NCBI GenBank assembly: GCA_947456955.1
Contig: CANGTQ010000002.1
Coordinates: 1 to 64,000, forward strand
DNA from: Flavobacteriaceae bacterium
GTDB taxonomy: Bacteria; Bacteroidota; Bacteroidia; Flavobacteriales; Flavobacteriaceae
DNA: 64,000 bases
Direction: 5' to 3'
Shown here piece after piece: positions 29,822 through 39,877 of the stretch; the first letter of the stretch is position 1, and every line of letters begins with the position of its first letter. A program made the translations under genes and the position numbers. The notes under the pieces are model-generated. The model had not been told where the DNA came from, made no database searches, and worked only from the letters and a program-made list of their open reading frames with translations.

Positions 29822-30429
29822 AAAAACACCCTCACAAACGGCATAAAAGCACTGCCATAGATGTCTAGATCTCTATCATAAAGTAAATTAAATCGACCTC
29901 CAATAGTAATGTTATCTTGACGATAACCTCCGCCAACAAACAGACCCGTATTCCAAAAACTCCTCTTTTGATTGTTGCCTAACTCTTGATAGTTGTTATT
30001 GACATTTACTTGTTCTAGTTCTAATGAAAGCTGAACTTGTTCGACAGGATTGAATAATCCAATTAAACTACCGCCAATGATATTTGATGTGAAAACATTT
30101 TTTTGTCTTAAGTAACTATATTGTAGACCACTTCCTAAAGCAAAATAATTATTAAAATTATATATAGCACTTGGTGCTACAGTAATATTTGTAAAATTGT
30201 TTCCTATTGCTAAACCAAGAGAACCACCTATGTCTACGCGTTCCCAAAAAGTATTGGTTTTGGTTGTTGGCAATCCATTTTTTTGTGCGTAAATTGAAGA
30301 CGAAAACAGCAATAAAAAGATTAGGATGGCAATTTTATAGATTAAGGTTTCTAAAGTAGATTTCATCTTTTGTTTTCTTTGAGTTTTAAAAGCATAAAAG
30401 TATCTAAAATAATTATTAATTTCTTTCAT
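29818..30429 (-). CDS. Putative outer-membrane beta-barrel protein
   Basis: Signal peptide; alternating GSLGLAIGNNFTNITVAPSAIYNFNNYFALGSGLQYSYL strands; terminal FF. Confidence 0.65.
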   Translation of the reverse strand: MKEINNYFRYFYAFKTQRKQKMKSTLETLIYKIAILIFLLLFSSSIYAQKNGLPTTKTNTFWERVDIGGSLGLAIGNNFTNITVAPSAIYNFNNYFALGSGLQYSYLRQKNVFTSNIIGGSLIGLFNPVEQVQLSLELEQVNVNNNYQELGNNQKRSFWNTGLFVGGGYRQDNITIGGRFNLLYDRDLDIYGSAFMPFVRVFF

Positions 30430-30482
30430 TTATTGTACTTTTGCCAAACTATTAAACAAATTAGGACATTCAATTATTTTTT

Positions 30483-33254
30483 ATGGATAGGTTTTCCTTT
30501 TTAAATGCAGCACACACCGAATTTTTTGCCCAATTATACGAACAATATGTTCAAAATCCCGATAGCGTAGAACCAAGTTGGAGAGCCTTTTTTCAAGGGT
30601 TCGACTTTGGAATGACAACTTTTAATGAAGAAAATGCGGTAACTGAATTGGCTAATTATGCTGCTAATGTTCCGGTAAATGGACAAGTTTCTGACAAGCT
30701 TCAGAAAGAGTTTAATGTCCTTAAATTAATTGACGCTTATAGAACGCGTGGTCACCTTTTTACCGAAACCAACCCTGTTCGCGAACGAAGAGTGTATACT
30801 CCCAATTTAGATATTGTAAATTTTGGACTTTCAGAAGCCGATTTAAATACTGTTTTTGATGCCGCTAAAGTATTAGGACATCAACCAAAATCTTTAAAAG
30901 AAATTATAACTCACCTAAAGAATGTGTATTGCCAACATATTGGGATTGAGTATATGTACATGAGAAAACCCGAGGTAATTCAGTGGATTCAAGATAGAAT
31001 AAACATCAATGACAATTTACCAAATTTTGATCTTGACCAAAAGAAACACATTTTAGAGAAGCTCAACGAAGCTGTTTCTTTTGAAAATTTCTTGCATACC
31101 AAATACGTTGGGCAAAAACGTTTTTCACTCGAAGGTGGCGAAAGTTTAATTCCAGCATTGGATGCTGTTATTGAAGCTGCTGCTGATAAAGGTGTAGAGC
31201 ATTTTGTTATGGGAATGGCTCATAGAGGAAGGTTAAATATCCTTGCCAATATTTTCGGAAAAGCCACACAAGATATTTTCTCCGAATTTGACGGAAAAGA
31301 TTACGATAAAGAATATTTCGATGGTGACGTAAAATACCATTTGGGTTTGACCTCTGAAAGAAAAACCAAATCAGGAAAAAAAATCAATATTAATTTAGCG
31401 CCAAATCCTTCTCATTTAGAGACGGTTGGAGCCGTTATAGAAGGGATTGCCAGAGCCAAACAAGATAAATATTTCCCGGATGATTTCTCAAAAGTATTGC
31501 CAATTGCCGTTCACGGTGATGCCGCAGTTGCCGGACAAGGAATTGTATACGAAATTGTGCAAATGGCACAACTTGAGGGTTATAAAACCGGCGGAACGAT
31601 TCATATTGTAATTAACAATCAAGTTGGATTTACAACTAATTATTTAGATGCACGTTCCTCAACGTATTGTACAGATGTGGCTAAAGTGACTTTATCTCCT
31701 GTACTTCACGTGAATTCAGACGATGCCGAAGCAGTTGTTCACGCCATGCTTTTTGCATTAGATTTCAGAATGCAGTTTGGTCGCGATGTTTTTATCGATT
31801 TGTTAGGCTACAGAAAATATGGTCACAACGAAGGTGATGAACCTCGTTTCACCCAGCCTGTTTTATATAAACTGATTGCTAAACATAGAAATCCAAGAGA
31901 TATTTATGCAGAGAAATTGATTTCAGCCGGAATTGTTGATGCTGCCTATTTAACTAAAATAGAAAACGAATATAAAGACAACCTAGATGAAAATCTGCAA
32001 GCGTCTCGTAAAAAAGATTTGACCATTATCAAACCGTTTTTGCAAGACGAATGGCAAGGCTATGTTCAGGTTTCAGATGATGAAATGCTTAAGAAAGTTG
32101 ATACTACTTTCGATAATAAGAAATTAGATGAAATCATCGTTTCTGTTTCGACTTTGCCATCAGATAAAAAATTCATCAGCAAAATTTCTAAAATTGTTAC
32201 CGATAGAAAAACCATGTATGACAATGATGTCATCGATTGGGGAACAGCAGAAACCTTGGCTTACGGATCATTATTGACCGAAGGTTATGATGTCCGTGTG
32301 TCAGGTCAAGACGTTGAAAGAGGAACATTTTCACACCGTCACGCCGTTGTAAAAGTAGAAGACAGTGAAGAAGAAGTAGTGCTGTTGGATACAATAAAAG
32401 ATAAAAAAGGGAAGTTTAATATTTTTAATTCCTTCCTTTCTGAATACGGCGTTTTAGGATTTGATTATGGTTACGCTTTGACAAATCCAAATGCATTAAC
32501 GATTTGGGAAGCCCAATTTGGTGATTTTTCTAATGGCGCTCAAATTATGATTGATCAATATATTTCTTGCGGTGAAGACAAATGGAACAACCAAAATGGA
32601 ATAGTAATGCTATTACCTCACGGTTACGAAGGGCAAGGAGCAGAACACTCTTCGGCACGTATGGAAAGATATTTACAACTTTGTGCCCGCCACAATATGT
32701 TTGTAGCCGATTGTACAACACCTGCGAATTTCTTCCATTTGTTGCGTCGCCAAATGAAAACAAAATTCCGAAAACCGCTAGTGGTGTTTACACCAAAAAG
32801 TTTGTTGCGTCATCCGCTGTGCGTTTCTACTCGAGAGGAATTGTACAAAGGCAGTTTTCAGGAAACCATTGATGACAAATCGGTCGATAAGAAAAAAGTA
32901 AAAACAGTAGTTTTCTGCACTGGAAAATTCTATTACGACATTCATGCCGAAAGAGAAAATTTAGGCAGAAATGATGTAGCTTTGGTTCGTATCGAGCAAT
33001 TATTTCCATTGCCAATAGAGCAATTGAAGGCAATAATTAAAGGGTATTCAAATGCTGATGATTTTGTTTGGGCACAGGAAGAACCTAAGAATATGGGAGC
33101 TTACAGCTATATGTTGATGAATTTCGATTTGGTAAAATGGAGATTGGCATCACTAAAAGCCTACGCAGCGCCAGCAGCAGGAAGTCACACTCGAGATAGA
33201 AGACGTCACGCTGATGCCATCAGAATGGTTTTTGATAAAAATTTATTTAGATAA
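30483..33254 (+). CDS. sucA: 2-oxoglutarate dehydrogenase E1 component
   Basis: 923 aa; MDRFSFLNAAHTEFFAQLYEQYVQNPDSVEPSWRAFFQGF, GMAHRGRLNILAN. Confidence 0.95.
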   Translation: MDRFSFLNAAHTEFFAQLYEQYVQNPDSVEPSWRAFFQGFDFGMTTFNEENAVTELANYAANVPVNGQVSDKLQKEFNVLKLIDAYRTRGHLFTETNPVRERRVYTPNLDIVNFGLSEADLNTVFDAAKVLGHQPKSLKEIITHLKNVYCQHIGIEYMYMRKPEVIQWIQDRININDNLPNFDLDQKKHILEKLNEAVSFENFLHTKYVGQKRFSLEGGESLIPALDAVIEAAADKGVEHFVMGMAHRGRLNILANIFGKATQDIFSEFDGKDYDKEYFDGDVKYHLGLTSERKTKSGKKININLAPNPSHLETVGAVIEGIARAKQDKYFPDDFSKVLPIAVHGDAAVAGQGIVYEIVQMAQLEGYKTGGTIHIVINNQVGFTTNYLDARSSTYCTDVAKVTLSPVLHVNSDDAEAVVHAMLFALDFRMQFGRDVFIDLLGYRKYGHNEGDEPRFTQPVLYKLIAKHRNPRDIYAEKLISAGIVDAAYLTKIENEYKDNLDENLQASRKKDLTIIKPFLQDEWQGYVQVSDDEMLKKVDTTFDNKKLDEIIVSVSTLPSDKKFISKISKIVTDRKTMYDNDVIDWGTAETLAYGSLLTEGYDVRVSGQDVERGTFSHRHAVVKVEDSEEEVVLLDTIKDKKGKFNIFNSFLSEYGVLGFDYGYALTNPNALTIWEAQFGDFSNGAQIMIDQYISCGEDKWNNQNGIVMLLPHGYEGQGAEHSSARMERYLQLCARHNMFVADCTTPANFFHLLRRQMKTKFRKPLVVFTPKSLLRHPLCVSTREELYKGSFQETIDDKSVDKKKVKTVVFCTGKFYYDIHAERENLGRNDVALVRIEQLFPLPIEQLKAIIKGYSNADDFVWAQEEPKNMGAYSYMLMNFDLVKWRLASLKAYAAPAAGSHTRDRRRHADAIRMVFDKNLFR

Positions 33255-33258
33255 ATAA

Positions 33259-33339
33259 GTTTGTGGTTTTGGGTTTGTAGTTTATAGTTAAACACAAACA
33301 AGGAAACCATAAACAACAAACTATAAACAATAAACTAAA
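33259..33339. repeat. Heptad-periodic inverted repeat (GTTnnnn)5 / (AACnnnn)5
   Basis: GTTTGTG GTTTTGG GTTTGTA GTTTATA GTTAAAC ... AACCATA AACAACA AACTATA AACAATA AACTAAA. Confidence 0.85.
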
Positions 33340-33460
33340 AGGACATGATTTTAGAAATATTTGATATTAAGAGGAGAATGTCCTGTGGACATTCGGTTTT
33401 ATAGTTTCAGGTATAAATTAAAACATCGATTAAAATTAACACAAACTAAAATATACATTT

Positions 33461-34672
33461 ATGATTTTAGAAATGAAGGTTCCCTCTCCGGGAGAATCAA
33501 TAAAAGAAGTAGAAATTGCTACTTGGTTAGTAAAAGATGGCGATTATGTAGAAAAAGACCAAGCTATTGCTGAGGTTGATTCGGATAAAGCTACGTTGGA
33601 ATTACCTGCAGAAGCCAGTGGAATTATTACACTAAAAGCCGAAGAAGGTGATGCTGTTGCGGTTGGAGCCGTTGTTTGTTTAATCGATACCAGCGCAGCA
33701 AAACCAGAAGGTAATTCTTCAGCGCCAGCTGCTGAAGTTAAAGTAGAAGCTCCAAAGACAGAAGTAAAGACAACTCCAGTTGCAACAACAACTTACGCTA
33801 CCAATACACCATCACCAGCAGCCAAAAAAATACTTGACGAAAAAAATATTCAATCATCAGATGTTTTAGGAAGTGGGAGAGACGGAAGAATAACTAAAGA
33901 AGACGCAATAAATGCTGTCCCTTCAATGGGAACGCCAACTGCTGGAGGCCGAAGTTCGCAAAGAACAAAACTATCCATGTTGCGTCGTAAAGTAGCCGAA
34001 AGATTAGTGTCTGCAAAAAATGAAACCGCTATGCTGACTACCTTCAATGAAGTTGATATGACGGCCATTTATGCTTTGCGGGAACAATACAAAGAAGAAT
34101 TTAAAACTAAACACGGTTTAGGATTGGGCTTTATGTCGTTCTTCACCAAAGCCGTAACACGCGCCTTACAATTATATCCGGATGTGAATTCCATGATAGA
34201 CGGACAAGAAAAAATATCGTATGACTTTTGCGATATTTCAGTAGCGGTTTCTGGACCAAAGGGATTGATGGTGCCTGTAGTTCGCGCAGCTGAAAATTTA
34301 ACGTTCAAAGGAGTAGAAGCCGAAATCAAACGATTAGCAATTCGTGCCCGTGACGGACAAATTACTGTTGATGAAATGACTGGAGGAACCTTCACCATTT
34401 CAAACGGTGGTGTTTTCGGAAGTATGTTGAGTACGCCAATCATCAATCCACCACAATCAGGAATTCTTGGAATGCACAATGTGGTAGAAAGAGCAATTGT
34501 AAAAAATGGTCAAATCGTTATCGCTCCGGTAATGTTCGTAGCACTTTCTTATGATCACAGAATTATTGACGGTCGCGAGTCAGTAGGATTCTTAGTGGCT
34601 GTGAAAGAAGCATTAGAAAATCCAGTAGAAATATTGATGGACAACAATCCTAAAAAAGCTTTAGAGCTTTAA
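33461..34672 (+). CDS. sucB: 2-oxoglutarate dehydrogenase E2, dihydrolipoyl succinyltransferase
   Basis: Lipoyl domain DSDKATLEL; E3-binding SPAAKKILDEKNI; catalytic SYDHRIIDGRESVGFL. Confidence 0.95.
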   Translation: MILEMKVPSPGESIKEVEIATWLVKDGDYVEKDQAIAEVDSDKATLELPAEASGIITLKAEEGDAVAVGAVVCLIDTSAAKPEGNSSAPAAEVKVEAPKTEVKTTPVATTTYATNTPSPAAKKILDEKNIQSSDVLGSGRDGRITKEDAINAVPSMGTPTAGGRSSQRTKLSMLRRKVAERLVSAKNETAMLTTFNEVDMTAIYALREQYKEEFKTKHGLGLGFMSFFTKAVTRALQLYPDVNSMIDGQEKISYDFCDISVAVSGPKGLMVPVVRAAENLTFKGVEAEIKRLAIRARDGQITVDEMTGGTFTISNGGVFGSMLSTPIINPPQSGILGMHNVVERAIVKNGQIVIAPVMFVALSYDHRIIDGRESVGFLVAVKEALENPVEILMDNNPKKALEL

Positions 34673-34710
34673 GGATTTCTTCCGCCTCGGATGAGGCGCC
34701 TATATATTTG

Positions 34711-34743
34711 AATCCCGTTTCGTTTTTGAAGCGGGATTTTTCG
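34711..34743 (+). terminator. Rho-independent terminator of sucAB
   Basis: AATCCCGTTTC-gttttt-GAAGCGGGATTTTT. Confidence 0.85.
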
Positions 34744-34750
34744 TTTATTT

Positions 34751-34849
34751 GCATACTGCGTGAGTGATTGAAGCAAGTGCCCTGCAAGTCGGCAGGCAGG
34801 CATTGACTGCGGAAAGCACGGCCCAAGGGACAAGCCCACCCGAGACAAA
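34751..34849 (+). ncRNA. Candidate structured RNA or GC-rich intergenic element
   Basis: GC-rich island with GTGATTGAAGC / GCGGAAAGCAC pairing, AGTGCC/GGCATT and CTGC/GCAG nested stems; not assigned to a named family. Confidence 0.35.
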
Positions 34850-34906
34850 TGCCGAATTGAGCGAAGCTAAAAAACTAATAGAGATACTGAAATAAATTCA
34901 GCATAA

Positions 34907-36154
34907 ATGAAAAAAAACCAAAAGCAAGCTGCGATAGGATTTATTTTTATCACGATGCTAATCGATATTACCGGTTGGGGAATTATCATTCCGGTAATTC
35001 CAAAACTGATAGCTGAACTTATTAATGGCGATATTAGCGAAGCTGCAAAATATGGTGGTTGGTTGACTTTTGCGTATGCGATTACACAGTTTGTTTGTGC
35101 ACCATTAATTGGAAATTTGAGCGATAAGTATGGACGACGACCAATTATCTTGATTTCTCTTTTTGCCTTTTCGTTGGATTATCTTTTACTGGCTTTTTCA
35201 CCAACCATCATTTGGTTATTTATAGGAAGAATTATTGCAGGTTTAACAGGTGCTAGTATCACAACAGCTTCTGCCTATATTGCTGATGTGAGTACACCCG
35301 AAAACAGAGCCAAAAATTTTGGAATGATTGGAGCAGCGTTTGGATTAGGCTTTATAATTGGGCCGGTTATAGGAGGTTTACTTGGTCAGTTTGGTTCTAG
35401 AGTACCCTTTTATGCCGCTGCAATTTTGTGTATGTTAAACTTTCTTTATGGTTATTTCATTTTACCTGAATCGTTATCCAAAGAAAACCGAAGAGCATTC
35501 GAATGGAAACGGGCTAATCCAATTACCGCTTTTCTGAGATTAAAAAAATATCCGTCTTTAATTGGTTTGATTTTAGCCATTTTCCTTTTGTATGTAGGTT
35601 CGCATGCTGTTCATAGCAACTGGAGTTTTTTCACCATGTATCGTTTCAAATGGGATGAAAAAATGGTCGGAATCTCACTTGGTGTAGTTGGACTTTTGGT
35701 TGGTCTTGTGCAAGGCGGTTTGATTCGTTGGACAAGTCCACGACTGGGAAATCAAAAAAGTATTTACATTGGTTTGTCACTTTATACCGTTGGAATGTTG
35801 CTCTTTGCATTTGCAACTCAAAGCTGGATGATGTTTGTATTTTTGATTCCGTATTGTTTAGGAGGAATTGCCGGCCCAGCATTGCAGGCTACCATTTCTG
35901 CAAAAGTACCGGCTAATGAACAAGGCGAAATTCAGGGAACTTTAGCCAGTTTGATGAGTGCTTCAGCTATTATTGGACCGCCAATGATGACGAATACGTT
36001 TTACTTTTTTACCCATAAAGATGCGCCGTTTCAATTTGCAGGAGCCCCTTTTATTTTAGGTAGTTTTTTGATGTTGCTCAGCACTATTATCGCAATTTAT
36101 TCCTTGAAAAAATATGCTATTTCAAATACAAACAATGATTATAATAATCAATAA
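34907..36154 (+). CDS. MFS transporter, TetA-like drug resistance family
   Basis: [16 protein letters not shown] motif A, 12-TM pattern. Confidence 0.88.
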   Translation: MKKNQKQAAIGFIFITMLIDITGWGIIIPVIPKLIAELINGDISEAAKYGGWLTFAYAITQFVCAPLIGNLSDKYGRRPIILISLFAFSLDYLLLAFSPTIIWLFIGRIIAGLTGASITTASAYIADVSTPENRAKNFGMIGAAFGLGFIIGPVIGGLLGQFGSRVPFYAAAILCMLNFLYGYFILPESLSKENRRAFEWKRANPITAFLRLKKYPSLIGLILAIFLLYVGSHAVHSNWSFFTMYRFKWDEKMVGISLGVVGLLVGLVQGGLIRWTSPRLGNQKSIYIGLSLYTVGMLLFAFATQSWMMFVFLIPYCLGGIAGPALQATISAKVPANEQGEIQGTLASLMSASAIIGPPMMTNTFYFFTHKDAPFQFAGAPFILGSFLMLLSTIIAIYSLKKYAISNTNNDYNNQ

Positions 36155-36554
36155 TCGCTTTGCCTTCCAATAAAATATCGGCACCGATAATGCCATGAAC
36201 AGGTTTTGCCTTATATTGTTGCAACGCCTCATTTACATGAGATAAATCAAAAATAACCAAATGAAAATCATCCGTTTTCCATCGACCTATTTGTAGCGCA
36301 TTGTTTTTTGCCAGTTGTGTAAACATTCCTGTGGCTCCGGCACCCGATGCTTTGGTTTTTGATTTTCCGGCAGTCAAATTAAAATAGTCAATACTTTCAA
36401 AACCAACACAACTATTGGAAGCGCCAGTATCTAGAATAAAATTTCCTAGAATACCATTGATAGTTGCTTTAACCAGCAAATGCTGTGTTTTTGAAACTTT
36501 GAAATTTATTTTCTTGTATTTCTCTTTTTTGAGAATATCATGTAGATTTTTCAT
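36117..36554 (-). CDS. Retropepsin-like aspartic protease domain protein
   Basis: [13 protein letters not shown] active-site motif, GIIGADIL; likely start [15 protein letters not shown]. Confidence 0.8.
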   Translation of the reverse strand: MKNLHDILKKEKYKKINFKVSKTQHLLVKATINGILGNFILDTGASNSCVGFESIDYFNLTAGKSKTKASGAGATGMFTQLAKNNALQIGRWKTDDFHLVIFDLSHVNEALQQYKAKPVHGIIGADILLEGKAIIDYYNHCLYLK

Positions 36555-36678
36555 AGTTGTAGCACAAAGTATCACAAAGGTTTTGCACAAAGATACACTA
36601 AGTTTTCTTCGGGTGACTTTGTGCTTTCTTAGTGAAACTTCGTGTAATAGTAGTTAAAATCGTAATTTTGCAAAGTTT

Positions 36679-36720
36679 AACCTGCAACCTTAAACTCGAA
36701 ACTCGTAACCCGCAACTCAA
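36679..36720. repeat. Six consecutive AACnnnn heptamers abutting the tatD start codon
   Basis: AACCTGC AACCTTA AACTCGA AACTCGT AACCCGC AACTCAA then AATG. Confidence 0.8.
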
Positions 36721-36721
36721 A

Positions 36722-37489
36722 ATGATTTTAACCGATACACACACGCATCTTTATTCTGAAGAATTTGAAAACGACAGAACTGAAATGATTCAACGAGCTA
36801 TTGATGCCGGAGTTTCCCGTTTTTTTGTGCCGTCGATTGATTCCAGTTATACCCAAAAAATGTATGATTTGGAGAAACAGTTTCCTTCGACTATTTTCCT
36901 GATGATGGGTTTGCATCCAACCTATGTCAAAGAAAATTATTTGGAAGAATTGGCACATGTAGAAACCGAATTAGCTAAAAGGAAGTTCTACGCCATTGGC
37001 GAAATTGGTATTGATTTGTTTTGGGATAAATCTTTTTTGAAGCAACAACAACATGCATTTCAACATCAAATTCAATTAGCCAAGAAATATAAATTAGCCA
37101 TAAATATTCACTGTCGTGATGCTTTTGATGAAGTTTTTGAGGTTTTAGAAAGCGAAAAAGCAACCGATTTATTTGGAATTTTTCATTGTTTTACCGGAGA
37201 TTTTGAACAGGCCAAAAGAGCCATCAATTTGAATATGAAACTCGGAATTGGCGGTGTGGCTACTTTCAAAAACGGAAAAATTGATCAGTTTTTAAACGGA
37301 ATCGATTTGAAACATATTGTTCTTGAAACTGACTCGCCTTATTTAGCGCCGGTTCCGTTTCGCGGCAAACGAAACGAAAGCAGTTATACCAAATTGGTAG
37401 CCGAAAAATTAGCTTCGATATATCAATTGTCAATTGAAGAAATTGCCCTAATTACAACCGAAAATTCTAAACAAGTTTTTGGGATTTAA
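36722..37489 (+). CDS. TatD family metal-dependent hydrolase
   Basis: MILTDTHTHLYSEEF...ETDSPYLAPVPFRGKRNE. Confidence 0.92.
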   Translation: MILTDTHTHLYSEEFENDRTEMIQRAIDAGVSRFFVPSIDSSYTQKMYDLEKQFPSTIFLMMGLHPTYVKENYLEELAHVETELAKRKFYAIGEIGIDLFWDKSFLKQQQHAFQHQIQLAKKYKLAINIHCRDAFDEVFEVLESEKATDLFGIFHCFTGDFEQAKRAINLNMKLGIGGVATFKNGKIDQFLNGIDLKHIVLETDSPYLAPVPFRGKRNESSYTKLVAEKLASIYQLSIEEIALITTENSKQVFGI

Positions 37490-37553
37490 CCCAAAATCTA
37501 CCAAAAAGTGACTTTTTTTTTGTTCATTTGTTCCTGCTAAATTGTAAGCCAAG

Positions 37554-38690
37554 ATGCAAAGATTTGATACAATTCGACCTTATTATGATGCCGAAGTAAA
37601 TGAAGCAATTCACTCTGTTGTAAATCATCCAATGATGAAAGCATTGATGAGTTTTACTTTTCCTGATGTAGAGGATGAAGTTTGGAAAGACCAACTCAAA
37701 AGAACCCATTCTATTCGGGATTTTCAATGCAATTTCATCTATAATTCAGTGCAGAATGTTTTGGAAAAAAGTTCAGAAGGATTAACGACATCGGGCTTTG
37801 AAAAACTTGAACCTAATACCTCTTATCTTTTTATTTCAAATCATAGAGATATTATTTTAGATACATCATTGTTAAACGTGGCATTGTTTGACCACGGATT
37901 AGTGATGACTGCATCAGCTATTGGGGATAATTTAGTAAAAAAATCATTCCTTAAAACACTTTCAAAACTCAATAGAAATTTTTTAGTACAGCGTGGTTTA
38001 CCTCCAAGAGAATTATTAGAAAGCTCCAAACTAATGTCGGAATACATCGGACAATTATTATTGCGTGAAAATAGGTCAGTTTGGATTGCGCAACGCGAAG
38101 GGAGAACCAAAGATGGTAATGACGCAACACATTCAGGGGTGTTAAAAATGCTTGCAATGGGTTCAGACGAATCCAATTTAATGGATTATTTCAAGAAAAT
38201 AAAAATAGTTCCAGTCTCTATTTCGTATGAATACGATCCAACTGATGCTCTAAAAATGCCTCAGCTAATTGCCGAAGCCAATGATGAAATTTATATTAAA
38301 GAAAAAAACGAAGATTTCGTCACGTTGCTTAGCGGAATTATTGGTCAAAAGAAACGCATTCACATTCATGTTGGCGATATTTTGGATAAAGAATTAGATA
38401 AAATCGCTAAAGATTTTGACAATACAAACAAACAAGTTCAGGCTTTGGCACAGACAATTGACGATTCTATTTTGCAGAGCTATAAACTTTGGCCGACCAA
38501 CTATATTTCGTACGATTTATTAAACAAATCCACTACATATAGCCATTTCTACACTGAAAATGAAAAGTCTTTGTTTGAAAGACGGTTAGAAATGAAAATT
38601 GACCAAAATAATCCTTTGATGGTTGAAAGTTTTCTCGCTATGTATGCAAATCCAGTAGTCAATAAATCTAAATATTTGAATGCAAACTAA
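37554..38690 (+). CDS. 1-acyl-sn-glycerol-3-phosphate acyltransferase-like protein
   Basis: SNHRDIILDTSLLN (NHxxxxD) and AQREGRTKDGND acyltransferase motifs. Confidence 0.8.
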   Translation: MQRFDTIRPYYDAEVNEAIHSVVNHPMMKALMSFTFPDVEDEVWKDQLKRTHSIRDFQCNFIYNSVQNVLEKSSEGLTTSGFEKLEPNTSYLFISNHRDIILDTSLLNVALFDHGLVMTASAIGDNLVKKSFLKTLSKLNRNFLVQRGLPPRELLESSKLMSEYIGQLLLRENRSVWIAQREGRTKDGNDATHSGVLKMLAMGSDESNLMDYFKKIKIVPVSISYEYDPTDALKMPQLIAEANDEIYIKEKNEDFVTLLSGIIGQKKRIHIHVGDILDKELDKIAKDFDNTNKQVQALAQTIDDSILQSYKLWPTNYISYDLLNKSTTYSHFYTENEKSLFERRLEMKIDQNNPLMVESFLAMYANPVVNKSKYLNAN

Positions 38691-39708
38691 ACCCAACATA
38701 CTTTTAATTTATACTGGTGGCACCATTGGGATGATAAAGGATTTTGAAACGGGAGTTTTAAAAGCATTCAACTTTAAAAAGCTATTGCAAAAAATTCCGG
38801 AACTCAAGCATTTGGATTGTAATATTGAAACAATTTCCTTTAAAAAACCTATCGATTCGTCCAATATTAATCCGGAAAAATGGATTGAAATGGCAGAAAT
38901 CATAGAAAATAATTACGCCAACTTTGACGGATTTGTAGTGCTTCATGGCTCAGATACGATGTCGTATTCGGCATCTGCATTGAGTTTTATGTTGGAAAAT
39001 TTGAGCAAACCGGTTGTGTTTACAGGTTCGCAATTACCTATTGGCGACTTGAGAACTGACGCCAAAGAAAACCTGATTACGGCAATCCAAATAGCATCTT
39101 TGCAACAAAAAGGTAAATCAGTAATACACGAAGTTTGTTTGTATTTTGAATACAAATTATACCGTGGTAACAGAACAACAAAAATTAATGCAGAGCATTT
39201 CAACGCTTTTGCGTCGCCTAATTATCAGCAATTAGCCGAATCAGGTGTTCATTTAAATGTAAATACAAATTTGGCTTTGCCAAAACAAACCACCAAAAAA
39301 TTAGAAGTTCATAAAAAGTTAGACAGAAATGTGGTCATTGTAAAAATGTTTCCCGGCATAAATGAATCGGTTTTAACAGCCATTTTTGCTATTCCAAATT
39401 TAAAAGGAATAATCCTCGAAACGTATGGATCAGGAAATGCGCCAACAGAAGTTTGGTTTATAGAAGCTTTGAAAAAAGCCATTAAAAATGGGCTTCACAT
39501 CATTAACGTTACACAATGTTCGGGTGGAAGTGTCAACATGGGACAATACGAAACCAGTTCACAATTAAAAAAAATAGGTGTAATTTCAGGAAAAGACATT
39601 ACAACAGAAGCTGCCATTACAAAACTGATGTATTTGTTAGGGCAAAATGTAGCGCCGGCAGTTTTCAAAACTATTTTTGAAACATCGCTGCGTGGAGAAA
39701 TGCAGTAA
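38680..39708 (+). CDS. Type I asparaginase
   Basis: IYTGGTIGMI and VLHGSDTMSYSASALSFML. Confidence 0.92.
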   Translation: MQTKPNILLIYTGGTIGMIKDFETGVLKAFNFKKLLQKIPELKHLDCNIETISFKKPIDSSNINPEKWIEMAEIIENNYANFDGFVVLHGSDTMSYSASALSFMLENLSKPVVFTGSQLPIGDLRTDAKENLITAIQIASLQQKGKSVIHEVCLYFEYKLYRGNRTTKINAEHFNAFASPNYQQLAESGVHLNVNTNLALPKQTTKKLEVHKKLDRNVVIVKMFPGINESVLTAIFAIPNLKGIILETYGSGNAPTEVWFIEALKKAIKNGLHIINVTQCSGGSVNMGQYETSSQLKKIGVISGKDITTEAAITKLMYLLGQNVAPAVFKTIFETSLRGEMQ

Positions 39709-39765
39709 ACAAAATGCGTTATAACTTTTTTTACTGAAAAAAAATATTGTTATTTGCATCCAAAT

Positions 39766-39852
39766 AGAGAGGTGTCCGAGTGGTTGAAGGAGCAAGCCTG
39801 GAAAGTTTGTATATGGGTAACTGTATCGTGGGTTCGAATCCCATCCTCTCTG
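39766..39852 (+). tRNA. tRNA-Ser (anticodon GGA)
   Basis: AGAGAGG/CCTCTCT acceptor stem, anticodon loop CTGGAAA, long variable arm, GGTTCGAATCC T-arm. Confidence 0.93.
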
Positions 39853-39877
39853 CAAATTACTTCCCTAAAATAGTGGT

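Noticed and set aside
39637-39855. 72-aa minus-strand ORF MQRGWDSNPRYSYPYTNFPGLLLQPLGHLS...
   Set aside because: It is the antisense of tRNA-Ser, a well-known spurious translation.
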